The notes under the pieces are model-generated. The model had not been told where the DNA came from and did no database searches. It saw nothing but the letters and a program-made list of their open reading frames with translations. DNA of 64,000 nucleotides from Cerrena zonata. Taxonomy: Eukaryota; Basidiomycota; Agaricomycetes; Polyporales; Cerrenaceae. The position numbers and the translations under genes were made by a program. The stretch is from the NCBI GenBank assembly GCA_038087015.1, contig JASBNA010000004.1:186001-250000 (forward strand), read 5' to 3'. This document shows positions 34,974 to 46,446 of the stretch, in pieces; position 1 is the stretch's first letter; every line of letters starts with the position of its first letter.

Positions 34974-35695
34974 AATTGGCATTTCAAGCAATTTTATTAT
35001 ATGTACCAACATCTTTCGTCTTATTGGATTCGCTGGTTATCCGTCGTCTCGAGCAAACGTTCTGTTAGTTTGGATATGCCTGACTAAACAACGCAGGCAA
35101 ATTGTCAAACGCTGTGACCACGTACCCATGGGAAAATGTTGTGTCAGTGACTGGATTCATCACACCAGCATCGTAGCAATCCCACAATACGGACAGAGAC
35201 CGGGTTTTAGCAACTAGCCCGTCCAGCAAACCTGTCAGAAACGGCAGCTACATGCACCGTTCAGACTGTGAGTGTCAGGTGGTACTCGTGCAGAACTGAT
35301 ATTGTCTGAAACCGGAAGGCTGCCTTCTATCGATGCCTTCCGCAGTCTAGATGTTCTCATGGCTCTACAAATATCCTTTGGGATGGGGTTTGTCGTGGGG
35401 CACTCGATTAGCAACTGCGTCTAGAATCCAGCCCGACGGTGTTGTGTTCTGGCTACAACGAATCGATTCAACATACCATCAATGAAGGGTATCATAGTAC
35501 ATGGCTAGGATGCCTTTTCATTCCAAGAGCGTCCGCCGAGGTATGTACGTCACAGAAGCACGATAAAAATAAAGTTCAGGACGGAAGGCGTCTGTATTAT
35601 TCCGAAGCTATAAGACTTATGGACATTCCCACCAAGCACTCCGTTATCACAACTTTTGCCCCATCTTCCCTTGGTTGAAAACACTCCTCTATAAA
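34974..35695. other. Intergenic stretch between the MAPR gene and P4
   Basis: No supported gene. A 79-codon frame at 35439-35678 has no recognisable feature. A TATAAAA sequence at about 35690 abuts the P4 start codon and is too close to serve as its TATA box in the usual way. Confidence 0.4.
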
Positions 35696-36952
35696 ATGTC
35701 ACAAGTACAGACGGCGGAGTATGTGTTTAAATCTGTGCAAAACACCCTCAAACAATCAGACCACATCGAGTCTCATCGTCTCCTTCACGAATGGGATTCC
35801 ATAAAAAAGGTGTGAAGGAGGGTCAATTTCCCTTATGCACGAGAGAGCTCATACATCCTCACAGAAATATTATGACTATAAGCCATCATACGATGTTGCC
35901 GTGCTGGAGTGCAAGCGTTTCTTACGGGGTAAGTCTGACATAGACCGTCTTGGATTGGACGATGCTCATTTCTTTGAACAATAGATAACAAAGTTCCTGC
36001 CAAAGCAATTGATCGAGCGATGGATACATTTGTCAAGGTACATTGCCTTTGCGGTTGCGGTGAAGTCGTTTCCATCCTCATGATTTTCAGGGGGCCGACA
36101 AGCATGCGAAAGCCCTGGTCAATGCTGCGGCACCCTTTGTTCGTTTATTGCAAAACTGGAGGGACTTCTGCTGTCGTTTTAGAGAAATCAGAACGGAAAC
36201 CAATACAGAGTATTCTGCCTTCCTAGGGTGAGTCCATCGTTTATATCATTTTCTGGTTGAGCATAATTTATCACCATTCAGGATGTTAGGGCTCGGGGAC
36301 ATTTTTAACGTACTAATCTCAAGCTCGCCGTGTTCTTGACGAGCATCACACACTCACACTACTGATTAGCTCAACAAAATTCTGGCCTCTACCGTAGTGA
36401 TCTGGTGCCGGGAGTTCTTGCAAGCTGTCTGTGAGTTGAGGTTTTACAACCCTGTCTCGTGCTCGCTATTGACTTAGTCTCTCGGCAGTCATCCGTACAA
36501 ACACCCCAGAAGGTACAGTACTGATACGGCACTTGAGTAGCTTTCTGGGAGCGTTTGGCTCAGAAACCTTCGTACTAGATCGTATGAAGGAATCGCTTGA
36601 CCCCCCCATATACCAATGCATCGCAATCTTTGAGGGTGTGCAACTGGCTTGTGATTATGTGAAGTTTGGTGAGCAGATCCATTGCTGAGCCCCTCACCTC
36701 CTGAATATATTGATACATGTCATTTTCAGTTATTTCACATAATGACCATATCATCTGCAAGTACAATCATCTTACCTGAGTGTTAGCGTACGTTAATCAT
36801 TCCTTGTTACAGCGCAGAGGGGTCTGGCAGCGCTAGCCCTCCCGGATAATACGCGAAGGGAACTTTCAAAAGCTGGCACATACCTCACGCCGATGCTGCA
36901 GGAATACGACATTTGCATCAAGCGCTGCCACCAAATGTGTGAATGTCCCTAG
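35696..36952 (+). CDS. P4: member of local helical protein family
   Basis: Function unknown. The ATG at 35696 begins MSQVQTAEYVFKSVQNTLKQ; exon 1 ends HEWDSIKK at a phase-0 donor, the family junction. It lacks the 30-40 residue leader of P2 and P3. Exon 2 gives YYDYKPSYDVAVLECKRFL. Later exons read KVPAKAIDRAMDTFVK, a long helix with HAKALVNAAAPFVRLLQNWR (36100-36150) and TETNTEYSAFLG, then a hydrophobic LNKILASTVVIWCREFLQA (36370-36428), GTVLIRHLSSFLGAFGSET, FEGVQLACDYVKFA (36630-36670), and finally LPDNTRRELSKAGTYLTPML with the stop at 36950-36952. The end (RCHQMCECP) differs from the CLxAY ending of other members. All exons join cleanly, so this copy looks intact. Confidence 0.6.
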
Positions 36953-37678
36953 TAGAGCGCTACTGTTGCATTGGAGGTGTGTTGTCTTCAACCCTTTGCT
37001 CACGATCACGATCAGTTCAAGTCGCTTCTTGGAACTGTTCAGCCAGCCTTTCTAGAATGGCCTTAATTGGTCCTGTAAACTTGCCGATTTACCTCCCCTA
37101 CAACACGGCGTGTTTGTACAATGAAGAGCGTGTAAATGAAATTATTATTAACGTCGACTGGAATGCTTGATCGCGTTCATTGGTTTCCTGCTATAAACAA
37201 ACAAGAATAGCTCTCTGGCAGGTGTCGGAGTTCAGTACATGTCATTCATTCTGATCTTCGTCACCTGAAGAGCAGCTGCGTGTGCCATGCTACCTCAATA
37301 AGAGGGGCAAACGATACTCCTCAATTCAGAAAAGGGGGGAAGTGTCCTACAGATGACCTTCAATAGCCTATTTTCCGTTGCCTGCAATACTCTTGGCATC
37401 TAAAACCAGCCGGAATACATAATCTCGTCCTTCAAGTTGTTCGCAGTAGTGACGCGTACGTGTTATAATTGGTATGTCTCTGGGTCGTTACGGTCTCATT
37501 GTTAATACCCAGAGCCGAAATTCAACCGAGTAGGAGCTGACAGACGACACGAAGCAAACCAAGGTTTGATATCGATGAACAGATTCGTCTTCTGTTGGGA
37601 TTATAAAGTCCAAAGCGCTCCAACCTTTAATCCTCCTCCCCTCTTGCCTTAGGTTCCACACACTCGCGAAAAGTTCCT
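36953..37678. other. Intergenic stretch between P4 and P5
   Basis: No gene is supported. TTATAAAG at about 37600-37607 lies roughly 75 bases before the P5 start codon and is a plausible TATA box. Confidence 0.45.
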
Positions 37679-39007
37679 ATGCATACCGACCTCGAGAGCC
37701 GCTTCGCAAGGCTCATAGAGTTCTTTCGGGCACTACAGTACAATTTCAATCAAGTAGACGTTGTACTTCGATCTTCCTCCGCCGTTGGACAGCGTTCTCC
37801 TCTTTATCAGGAATGGTGTACTATCAGAGGGTAAGAGATCTCACGGAATGGGGTTCGGGCTATAAATTTACAGCCATATAGGAATTTCGTGATGTCCAAG
37901 CGAAGTCTCGCATTGATGCAGGAAGTTGTGCAGCGTTTTTGAGTAGTACGTTTGCTGGTTGAGTTTGATCAATCTCTGTACTTACCTTTGTGTCTTCGTA
38001 GAGGAAAGAGACTCGATTTGCTCGCTTGCAGGAGACACAAGAGTCTCCAAAGAGGAAAAGATACAGATATTGAAGCTGTATCTTGAGGTACTTATTACTA
38101 CTCCGCTATTTTTCATGATGGTGACTCAAAACACGTTCTGTATGCTGTAGGATCTAAAGATCCATGAGCGTACGATTGCTGATAACGCTACGCAATTCCA
38201 TGAAACATTTAGCCTTATTGCTGCATTCTCTGAAAAGCTCCGAACTCACCTTTACGGGGAAGGTATTGGAAGCATTTTCTGGGTGGTTTGGCAATATCTG
38301 AAGTGGTCTGTCAAATATTTTCCATCGTTATTGATACCTTTGTTTATGAGGTGTTGTAGGGCTGTGGTATATGCCTTCGACGTAGGTCCCGATCCACTAT
38401 TTGTTGAACAGCGTTAAACATTCCATCACCTTTAGCTTTTCGGGTTATTTGGAAAGACAGCATTCACATTGTGTCAGTCGCATTTTCAAAGTGACAAGTG
38501 CTATATAGCACCTACCTTGAAAAGCTGTACGTGACCCAATGTCATATTTCCTCCTAGATATTGACGTAACGGGAATGTAGTCATTGCTGAACTTAAGGGT
38601 GTAAACAGTAGGATGACTAGCCCCAAGATCAACGTAGCTATAAAGCTGATTGACTATCTTTCCTTTTGTCGCAGAATGTAACCCAACCCCCGGAAAAGTT
38701 ACACAGGATATTCAAGCTGGCTGTCAAAATATCTGCAAGCACACGAGCGTGCCTTCGAACAGACTCGCCTATTATGCAATTCGCTGCACAGGCAATTTCT
38801 CAGAGGGCACAAATCCTTCGTAAGTATAAGGCTTCGCTTTACCAAGTTGAGGGTAGCTGAAATTACACACCCGTTCATATTTAGGAACTACGACAGTCAA
38901 TCGCTCACTATCAATCAAACGTTGTCGGACCATCTCAACCCACCTCCGACGTATTGGTCAAGTGCCTTATGGCCTATTCGGTGAACAAGAAACCCTCTGA
39001 ATATTAG
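37679..39007 (+). CDS. P5: family member with a probable frame break at exon 1
   Basis: Function unknown. The ATG at 37679 begins MHTDLESRFARLIEFFRALQ; exon 1 ends EWCTIR followed by a donor in phase 2, whereas P1-P4 have phase 0 here. Exon 2 must be read in phase 0 to give FRDVQAKSRIDAGSCAAFLS, which matches the family. Joining at the visible sites therefore breaks the frame by one base. Later exons are good family matches: TQFHETFSLIAAFSEKLRTH and GIGSIFWVVWQYLKW (38190-38310), HRIFKLAVKISASTRAC (38700-38750), and a last exon ending VKCLMAYSVNKKPSEY (stop 39005-39007). Either one base is missing at 37825-37830 or this copy is a young pseudogene. An unusual splice site could also rescue it. 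Confidence 0.55.
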
Positions 39008-39385
39008 CGTACTCGTGATCGTGCTCAGTTAGAGTCACTTCATGAAGTTTTCTCACGAAGGTGGCTCTAACTGGTCTTTGGATCATAATTTTTCCCCTTC
39101 CCGCCTCGAACCTCTTTCTTGGAGCATGGTCACTGTAAGATAATACCGGGTTACCCGTAGCCTGTCTAGCATCTCGATCTATATATCATATTGAAAGTAT
39201 TCTTGACATTTGGTTTTTGTTCGGAGTGAGCTACCAGTTCCGAGGCTGAACGACTATTATACCTCTAATATCCACGGGATTCAGCGAGGCATACAAGAGT
39301 TTGGGTGCAACATACTACCGCCGTTCATGCCTGCTCCACGCTAAACGCTGTTTGTGGAGGAAAGAAGGAAGACTGAGATTCAAAA

Positions 39386-39968
39386 ATGGGCTCCGAGTCG
39401 GTATCGTGGGATGAGGGTGAATGTAAACTAGCTCAAACAAGTGCAAACAACTCGTTGCAGTGCGTTCACAAAAACTGTGACTTCATCATGCTCCCGATTG
39501 AATCATGATGTACTTCTAAGGCTAATGTATCTCTCAAACTTCAGAACTTCACAGCACACAAAAGCCCCCATTGTGCTCTGGGATGATACGCATTGGCACA
39601 GCCGAACTTACACAGATATACCTCTTAGCATCGATCCTGTTGGCAGTACTCAAAGCCACTTGCGGTCTCCCGTCAGTGATAGTATTGGTATAACCAAGAC
39701 CGGGGTACGGTACTGTCACTCTCCTCTTGAAACTGTTGGCACAGCTACTTACTGGCACACTCACGAGGATGAATGGCCATGCATACTCGAAGTAGGAAAA
39801 TACTCACTCATCCTGCTGCAAGAAGAAGGGATGACCAAAGTCAATGCTCCTTTTTATGAAAGGTTTCTTGGCTTGTCCACACATTACTTCGAGAACGGAC
39901 CGCGTCACGCTAATGATAGAAGTGGGTACGATTGGCTTGTTTGCAATGAGGTCATTCAGGAAAGATGA
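39386..39968 (+). CDS. Cupin-fold protein, probable
   Basis: Cupins are small beta-barrel proteins, often metal-binding; substrates vary and none can be named here. The exon at about 39545-39968 reads APIVLWDDTHWHSRTYTD, then TGVRYCHSPLETVGTATYW followed by HTHEDEWPCILEVGKYSLIL. The HxHxxxEW-type motif next to a strand-turn-strand pattern is the cupin metal site as seen in many fungal single-domain cupins. The stop is at 39966-39968. A possible first exon starts at the ATG at 39386 (MGSESVSWDEGE), but I could not find a junction that keeps frame, so the start is unresolved and the gene may be truncated. Confidence 0.45.
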
Positions 39969-41006
39969 CATAATGTACGTTGTTATCTGTACTCTAATCT
40001 GGCACTAACCAAGGTTTCCGGTCAATTTATTGAACCTACAGACAAAGGGATGATTAGAAAAACTTCTCGTCGATGCTTACCGGTTGGACTGTAACTGCGA
40101 CTGACAACCGACGAGAACGGATATCGGAGCCCCGTCTCTTTTCCTGATGGCTGGGCGTGAGCAAATCTCCTCCAGCTTACTCCTCAACTGCAAAAGATAT
40201 TCGGACCAAATGGTACAACTATCAAATAGTATGTATGGGTCTCTGAATCTTTCGATCAAAGGATTGTAAAACTTGAGGTATTGTATATCTATCGCAACTC
40301 GCTATGCCAGAGACTGAAGTTCTTAAAACTTACATAATGATTCAATACTTACCATGGATCCGGAACGGTGGTTCGAACAAATCAAGTTCACTGTGCCACT
40401 ATGTATCACTTGGAGTTGCGTGAAGAGAACTGGCGTTTGATGTGTTGACTTGGTGAGACTGTTTTGTGCTAATAGCTCAACTCTGGCTTGAGAGGGATTG
40501 ATACTCACGACCTGTGCTCCTTTACCGTTCTGTATATTACGATCGATTATAGCGTCACACGACGTTATCTCTGCACCTCAGAATTGATCATCAGCTTTCC
40601 TCTCACTTCTAAATAACCTCCATGTTTCATGAGACTGTGAGCTCTCCATGGGTATTTGGGACTAAAAAGTCTTTCGTTCGATCCAGTACTAACAGTGTTA
40701 TGTAGAACGCACTCTGTTTTTCGGTCTCAGAAACAGGTCATGAAGGACTCCACTCCTCAAAGTTCGATAATCCGTATCCTCACTAGAAATTTGCATTCAC
40801 GCCGAGCCTTTTAATGCTGATAACCATTTCTTAGCTCCTTATCTCCAGCTGAACAGGTCAACCTGAGCCTTCCATTGAGGGCTGGCCCCGCATTTGGAGT
40901 AGAGATAGTATCATATATAAACCCATCTCTATCTATCATCGAAGACGAGTACGCGAGTTGCTTTTCATCCCTACTCCGTGGTCTGCGCATCTCAGAGGGT
41001 TGCAAT
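39969..41006. other. Intergenic stretch upstream of the permease
   Basis: No gene supported. The right end carries the TATA box listed separately. Confidence 0.45.
40911..40920 (+). promoter_or_regulatory. TATA box of the permease gene
   Basis: TCATATATAA lies 87-96 bases before the ATG at 41007, with a pyrimidine-rich run between. It implies that transcription starts near 40940 and that 41007 is the first ATG in the transcript. Confidence 0.5.
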
Positions 41007-43247
41007 ATGGGCTCTTACTCCCCAGACTCGAAGAAGGCTCCATTGACGAGAAGCATGCGATCACTGCAGATGTCTCATCTGCGCTACCGGACAGCACTCA
41101 CCATGTCGAGTTCCGCAAGGACCAGGTCGATACAGGAGCCCAGCTTGTTGCTGGCGGCGCCCTCGAGTTGGACCCCGAGGAAGCTACGAGGATCAGGAAG
41201 AAGATCGATTGGCACATCCTACCTTTGATGTGCAGTAAGTTTCATTACTAATTGGATTATCTATCATTTTCGTTGACATTATATTCTTCAGTCCTTTATT
41301 GGGTGCAATTCATGGACAAGACGACTCTGGGAAGCGCGGCTATCCTTGGTATTCGGTACGTGTGACCCAGCTTTCGCTCAGTGACATATCTGAATATTTC
41401 CCCAGCGAATCCACACATCTTACGACGAACCAGTACAATTGGTATATCGTTTCCTCCTTGAAACTATATTGATACTTATATTACACCAGGCTAGGAACAA
41501 TATTCTACCTCAGCTACCTCGTTTTCGAGTATCCTCAGAACTTGGCTCTTCAACGATTCCCCGTCGGCAAATGGATGAGGTTTGTGTTAAGAACGCTCGT
41601 TGTGGAGACTCCGAGTTGACTCATTTTTTTTCGCAGTATCAATATCTTCATCTGGGCAATAGCCCTGTGCTTGCATTCTGCATGCAAGAACTTCGCCGGT
41701 CTTTTCGTCGTTAGATTGATACTGGGAATGTGCGAAGGTAGCATCACTGCTGGCTTTCTTATCGTCAGTTCCATGTTCTACACTCGCAAAGAACAGACGT
41801 TGCGAGTGGGGTATTGGTGTAAGCTACACCGTCTTCTCTTTTGCTATACCAATGACTTACTTGACTATTTATATAGTCTTGATGAACGGAACAGGTGCGT
41901 TAAGTAATCACATTCTCCGGGATAAATTGACCAAGACCCTCTCTTCGTAGCGCAAATTATTTCTGGCTTCATCAGCTTCGGAACGTTGCATATCAAGACA
42001 ACTGGCTTTGAACCCTGGCAGTGGTTGATGATCATTACTGGAACCATTACACTGCTCACTGCTTTGGCTTACTGGTATGTATCTCGGTGATAAATCCTGC
42101 ATTTATCTAATAACTTCTCAGGTTCTTATTCCCTGATTCTCCAACAAATGCATGGTTCCTGACAGAGGACGAGAGAATGAAAGCCGTTATCCGGATTAAG
42201 GTAACTACTTGTTTATCAAGTAATATCGCTGAGATCTAACCAATTTGATAATAGGATAACCAAACTGGTATCGAAAACAAACATTTCAAAATGGACCAGT
42301 ACGTTATGGTTTATCTTCATCTGTGCATCCCTACTCACCTATTTACTCCAGGTTCTACGAGGCTCTTACGGACCCCAAGACATGGCTCTTCGCTCTCTTC
42401 TCCTGCTTGGACAATATCCCTAATTCTCTTACGAACCAACGTCAAATCATTGTGTCCTCCTTCGGATTCACCAACCTGCAAACAACTCTGCTCGGATGCG
42501 TTGACGGTACCATCGAGATTGTGACCATTTACACAGGAGTCAAGCTAGCAGCCCGTTTACCAAACTCTATCGCCTACGTTGGCGCGATTTACTTTATCCC
42601 GAACCTTCTTGGTGTTTTCCTCTTGAACTTCCTACCTTGGGAGAACAAGGTCGGGTTACTGTTCTCACAGTGGATAACAGGTGAGATGCAATCCTCTTAG
42701 AAGCGACAAATGTTGACCACTCCACATCCTAGGTGTTGGAACTACTGGTTTCGTTCTCTCGTTGTCGTGGCTTACCAATGTTACCGCCGGCCATACCAAG
42801 CGAATTACCGTGAACGCCATTTTGCTCATTGCGTATTGCGTTGGTAACTCTGCTGGTCCGTTCATGTGGCAAGCGAAATACAAGCCTAGGTAACCTGGTC
42901 TATTGCATCCGCCCCGAAGATGGTCACTAATGTATTCTGATTTGTAGAAACCACATTCCTTGGATCATCATTGGGATATGTTACTTCATCTGTCCGCTCA
43001 TCCTCCTCGTGCTTCGTTATCTCTTCAACAAAGAGAACAAGAGGCGCGATGCAGAGCCTCGTGACACAACGTACGATGAGGTTTACATTGAAGCTATGGG
43101 TCCCGATGGAAAGATCATTCAGAAGAAGGTTGACAAGGTACGATTATATCCAAAAAAGCTGGCCATGAGACTAAACTAATAATACTCTTACAGGAATATT
43201 TGGATTTGACCGATGTGCAAAACAGGGATTTCCGCTATGTACTTTGA
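41007..43247 (+). CDS. Dal5-family (allantoate permease-like) MFS transporter
   Basis: An anion:cation symporter family member of the plasma membrane, importing organic anions such as allantoate, ureidosuccinate or vitamins; substrate not assigned. After an acidic N-terminus (LELDPEEATRIRKKIDWHIL) the membrane helices follow: YWVQFMDKTTLGSAAILGI, LGTIFYLSYLVFEYPQNLAL, then LHSACKNFAGLFVVRLILGM with CEGSITAGF, FGTLHIKTTGFEPWQWLMII, SPTNAWFLTEDERMKAVIRI, and the second half to WIIIGICYFICPLILLVL. The family features DKxTLG, RxxLGxxEG-like (RLILGMCEG) and PDSPxxAxFLxxEER are present. About ten short introns. The only suitable ATG (41007, MGSYSPDSK) is in a different frame from the conserved body, and there is no room for an intron between them, so one base appears to be missing near 41030. 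The stop is at 43245-43247. Confidence 0.88.
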
Positions 43248-43357
43248 CGATCGTTCATTCAAATAATGTCTGCCTCTTGCAGTTATAGTAGCCAATGATA
43301 TTGTACACTCTATTAATCCAAATTGACCATATTATCGCTCCACAAACCATCAAGCAA

Positions 43358-44287
43358 TCAAAAAGTCAGCATCCTCATCCCGTCCGTTATATCGGTGATC
43401 ACTTTCGTGAAGCGCCGCCTGAATCTCTCAACGTCACAAGAGCCACTCTCGACGTGTTGCATGAGCCCACTCAAAGTTTTGAACTGGGCGTTGCAACCAT
43501 CCCACGCAGGAGGACAACGATACTTCTTGTCCTGATGCGCCGCACTTTGCAAGTGCTGATTCAGACTACTGAGCGAGCGATACTCCTTGTGGCATAAGAA
43601 ACACTCATATGCCTCTCCATTCCACGATCGGCCGGTAGCCCAGGTCTGAGTGACGGGTGAGTTGGAGGATTCGATCATCCTGCGGGGGTCGGTGATGACG
43701 TTGCCTCGGTCGATGGAAGCGACGACCCTGTCCACTGCCTGGCGTGTTACACCAGATGGACAAGTACCTGACTCACAGTGGAGGACAAGGTGAGCTTCGG
43801 TTACGAAAGTAGCATCGCACGACCGGCCAGGGCATTTGAGGCGGCGAGGTTGGTGGATAGATGAACGAAGATGAACGTTCAGGTTGTTCTCGTTCTGAAA
43901 AGTCCGACGACAACTCTCACAGTACCAATGTGACTGACGATTGTGTTCATGAAGACCAGTTTCGTTGACAAAGAACTTCATTGACAGGTAACATCAGAGT
44001 CGACGTAACCTGATAGGAAGTATATCACATACTCGGTTGCAAGAGGGGCAATACCAATGAGCGTCTTCATAATGGGTCCGAAGCGTGTTGTCGTTGTCGA
44101 AGTGTTTGCTGCAGCGTTGACAGTACGAATGGAAAGAACTTTGGACGTAGTGCTGGATGAGTCCATTTGCCGTCGTGAAGTCTCTATCACATTCATAACA
44201 TATATGATGAGAAGGAGAACTGTCTAAATGCTGTCGAAGAGAACGATAGTGGGAAAAGTTGCGATCACAACGTTCACAGAACGCCAT
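43358..44287 (-). CDS. C2H2 zinc-finger protein with about eight fingers
   Basis: A probable nucleic-acid-binding protein. The ATG at 44287 begins MAFCERCDRNFSHYRSLRQH. Fingers follow at a steady pace: CYECDRDFTTANGLIQH, CQRCSKHFDNDNTLRTH, CPSCNR joined through an intron (GTATGT to AAG, about 44030-43977) to FFVNETGLHEH, CESCRRTFQNENNLNVH, CPGRSCDATFVTEAHLVLHC, CFLCHKEYRSLSSLNQH and CPPAWDGCNAQFKTLSGLMQ. Two fingers end in Cys instead of the last His. The stop is at 43358-43360, 110 bases from the convergent permease stop. Such multi-finger proteins are common in mushroom genomes; no orthologue is assigned. Confidence 0.85.
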
Positions 44288-44650
44288 TGTGCTGTTGGGC
44301 GATTGTTTAAGTTATTTTGAATGTGGTTGAACGTATGGCTACAACAGACATACTGACCTTATCCTTACACGAGGATGATGTTCAAGCTCAACATCAAAAT
44401 CAAGGTGTAAGAGCGGTGTGAGTCGTAGTAATAAGTAAAACTTCTTATATGGAAAATAATGCTTCCGCCAAGTCCTGCCAAGTCCGGTCCCAAGGTATAA
44501 AGTGGGCACAACTCTGTCTGTTGTGTGTAGATTGGCTGCTAGACGAATGCGAGAGTGTGACTGCGACTATAAAGACATAGAAGTGGATAATGAGAAATGG
44601 ACTTACATCCTTCATGCCAGTGGGGTGAGCGACCCCCTTGAAAAAGTCGT

Positions 44651-44742
44651 AGCCCACCGCGAGGGTCGAACTCGCAGCCTTCAGATCACCCACCCGCTCT
44701 TGTGTAAGAGTCTGACGCTCTATCCGATTGAGCTAGGCGGGC
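44651..44742 (-). tRNA. tRNA-Lys(CTT) with 18-nt intron, second copy
   Basis: On the minus strand the mature sequence is the same as that of the gene at 15854-15945, and the intron differs at only two positions (AGCGGG here, AGTAGG there). The anticodon is CTT. The gene lies 235 bases from, and divergent to, family member P3. Confidence 0.95.
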
Positions 44743-44977
44743 TGTAGTGAGGACGTTCCCCGTTGCAAAATTCTCCAGGAGTCGCAAAATGTAAATGGAA
44801 TGGGCGCCTAGTTGAATTTGAAGTTGAGTAGCCTCATGTTGATGGCTTCGTTCCCAGCAAGACACATGTCCGAACGGAGTTTCTGCAAAGGCTTCATAAA
44901 AGCAACGTGCCAATGGGTCACTATCGTGATGCTTTTTCTCCCTCTCCCTCTATCATCACCGCCTCCCTGTGCCCTTT

Positions 44978-46446
44978 ATGACCCGTAACGAGAAGTCTCA
45001 ACCTCCTCTGAATGAGGCGGCGACGAACCCAAGCGTAGGAGACGAGCTCCCGACGTATGAACAGCTGCGCGCAGAACGCAACCTGAAAGAGTCTTTTGCC
45101 AAAGTAGTTCAGGATCAGCAAGAGATACAGAAACTCTTCACGTCCGTTGCTGCTAAGTTGGAAACTACACCGAATATCGGAGAAGGCCATGAGCTGTGCA
45201 CTGAATGGAACAGTCTACGAAGGGTAAGCTGAGAAACATCTTTATATGGTAATCGCTCGTGTCGAATAAAAATCCACAGAAATACGCCAGAGTCTACAGG
45301 GACTCTCAGCTCAATGCTAGTCAATGCGCGAGTTTCTTAACCAGTAAGTGACATTCGAACACCGATATTTATCTCGTTCTTCATAACAATAATCAGATTA
45401 TACCCACGTGCTTGTGCCACTTTCCAAGTCGCTCATGACTCTCCCAGAGAAGGACCTCATGATAACCAAGTTTATAGAGGTACGCTGAATCACCCATTAA
45501 TATTTTGTAACCAGTCTCAACCTTTGCTCAGGCTATTCCCGCACATGAGAACGCTTCCAGAAAGGTCGCTTTGAAATTCCGCGAGCTATCGAAACTGGTC
45601 GAAGTTTTCCCCCGTAAAGTGTCTGCTCATCTTCGTGCCGAAGCCGACGGACAAGGGTTCTGGGCTGGCGTATGGTCAGGCGTCGAGGAGTGAGTGTCTT
45701 CATCATTAGTGTTTCTAGTATATACTAAGAATTGCTCACAATCTCTGCTTGCAGTCTGTGCATGTCCATTTGGAATGTTCGTACTTATTCCCTAGGTTAT
45801 CCTGTGAGTTTACTAACACTTTATGCATAGACACTCTATAGCCTATTTGCCGCCATCGTGTCCACTTTCAAGAATATGCTCTTACGTATAGATAACATTC
45901 GTGTTTGCGGTCAGTATAGATCCCACAGAATCTTGTCTTTACCATTTAACTCATCATTCCACATCGTACAGCCCCATTTGTCAACATTAATATTGAGTTA
46001 TCATCAAGTAAGACTATATTTTCACCTTGGTCGATATATACTAAGTGGTAACAGCAGCCAACGAGTCTCGTCAGAGCATCCACCCTCCTCGTTCTGTTGA
46101 GAGCCAAGCTCGTGATGACTGCCGAGCGTTGTCTACTCACCTCACCGGGTTCGAAGACGCGTGGCATCTTGTTCGACTGGCCTGTGACCATCTACTTCAA
46201 AGTACGCGCCTGGCCAATAGTATGTCCGTGAGTGTCAAAGTTTTCTGCTTTAATATTTCATTCATTTTTTCGGTTGGTTTTTGACCACACATTTTTACAT
46301 ATTTTCCCCAATGAGTTCGGCTAACTGGTTTTTGTTTGTAGGCGATCCCCGACGCGTTCAGCGCGAACTTGAGGAACGCGGAGATGACGCATCATCCTCT
46401 TGTTCAATGTTTATCGGCTTATGCCCAGGGCAAGGCTCCGTTGTAA
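44978..46446 (+). CDS. P3: member of local helical protein family
   Basis: Function unknown. The ATG at 44978 (MTRNEKSQPPLNEAATNPSV) was chosen over an upstream GTG. Exon 1 carries DELPTYEQLRAERNLKESFA and QDQQEIQKLFTSVAAKLE, ending EWNSLRR at a phase-0 donor. Then come YARVYRDSQLNASQCASFLT (exon 2), NYTHVLVPLSKSLMTLPEKD, a central exon with FRELSKLVEVFPRKVSAHLR and GFWAGVWSGVE (45560-45690), LCMSIWN joined to TLYSLFAAIVSTFKNMLLRI, then THLTGFEDAWHLVRLACDHL (46135-46200), and a last exon with LRNAEMTHHPLVQCLSAYAQ ending GKAPL (stop 46444-46446). About 350 residues, helical, no signal peptide, with a Trp-rich hydrophobic centre. All junctions keep frame. It is closest to P2. Confidence 0.7.

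Noticed and set aside
39549..39764. Minus-strand frame opposite the cupin exon
   Set aside because: Antisense shadow; the plus strand carries the recognisable cupin motif.
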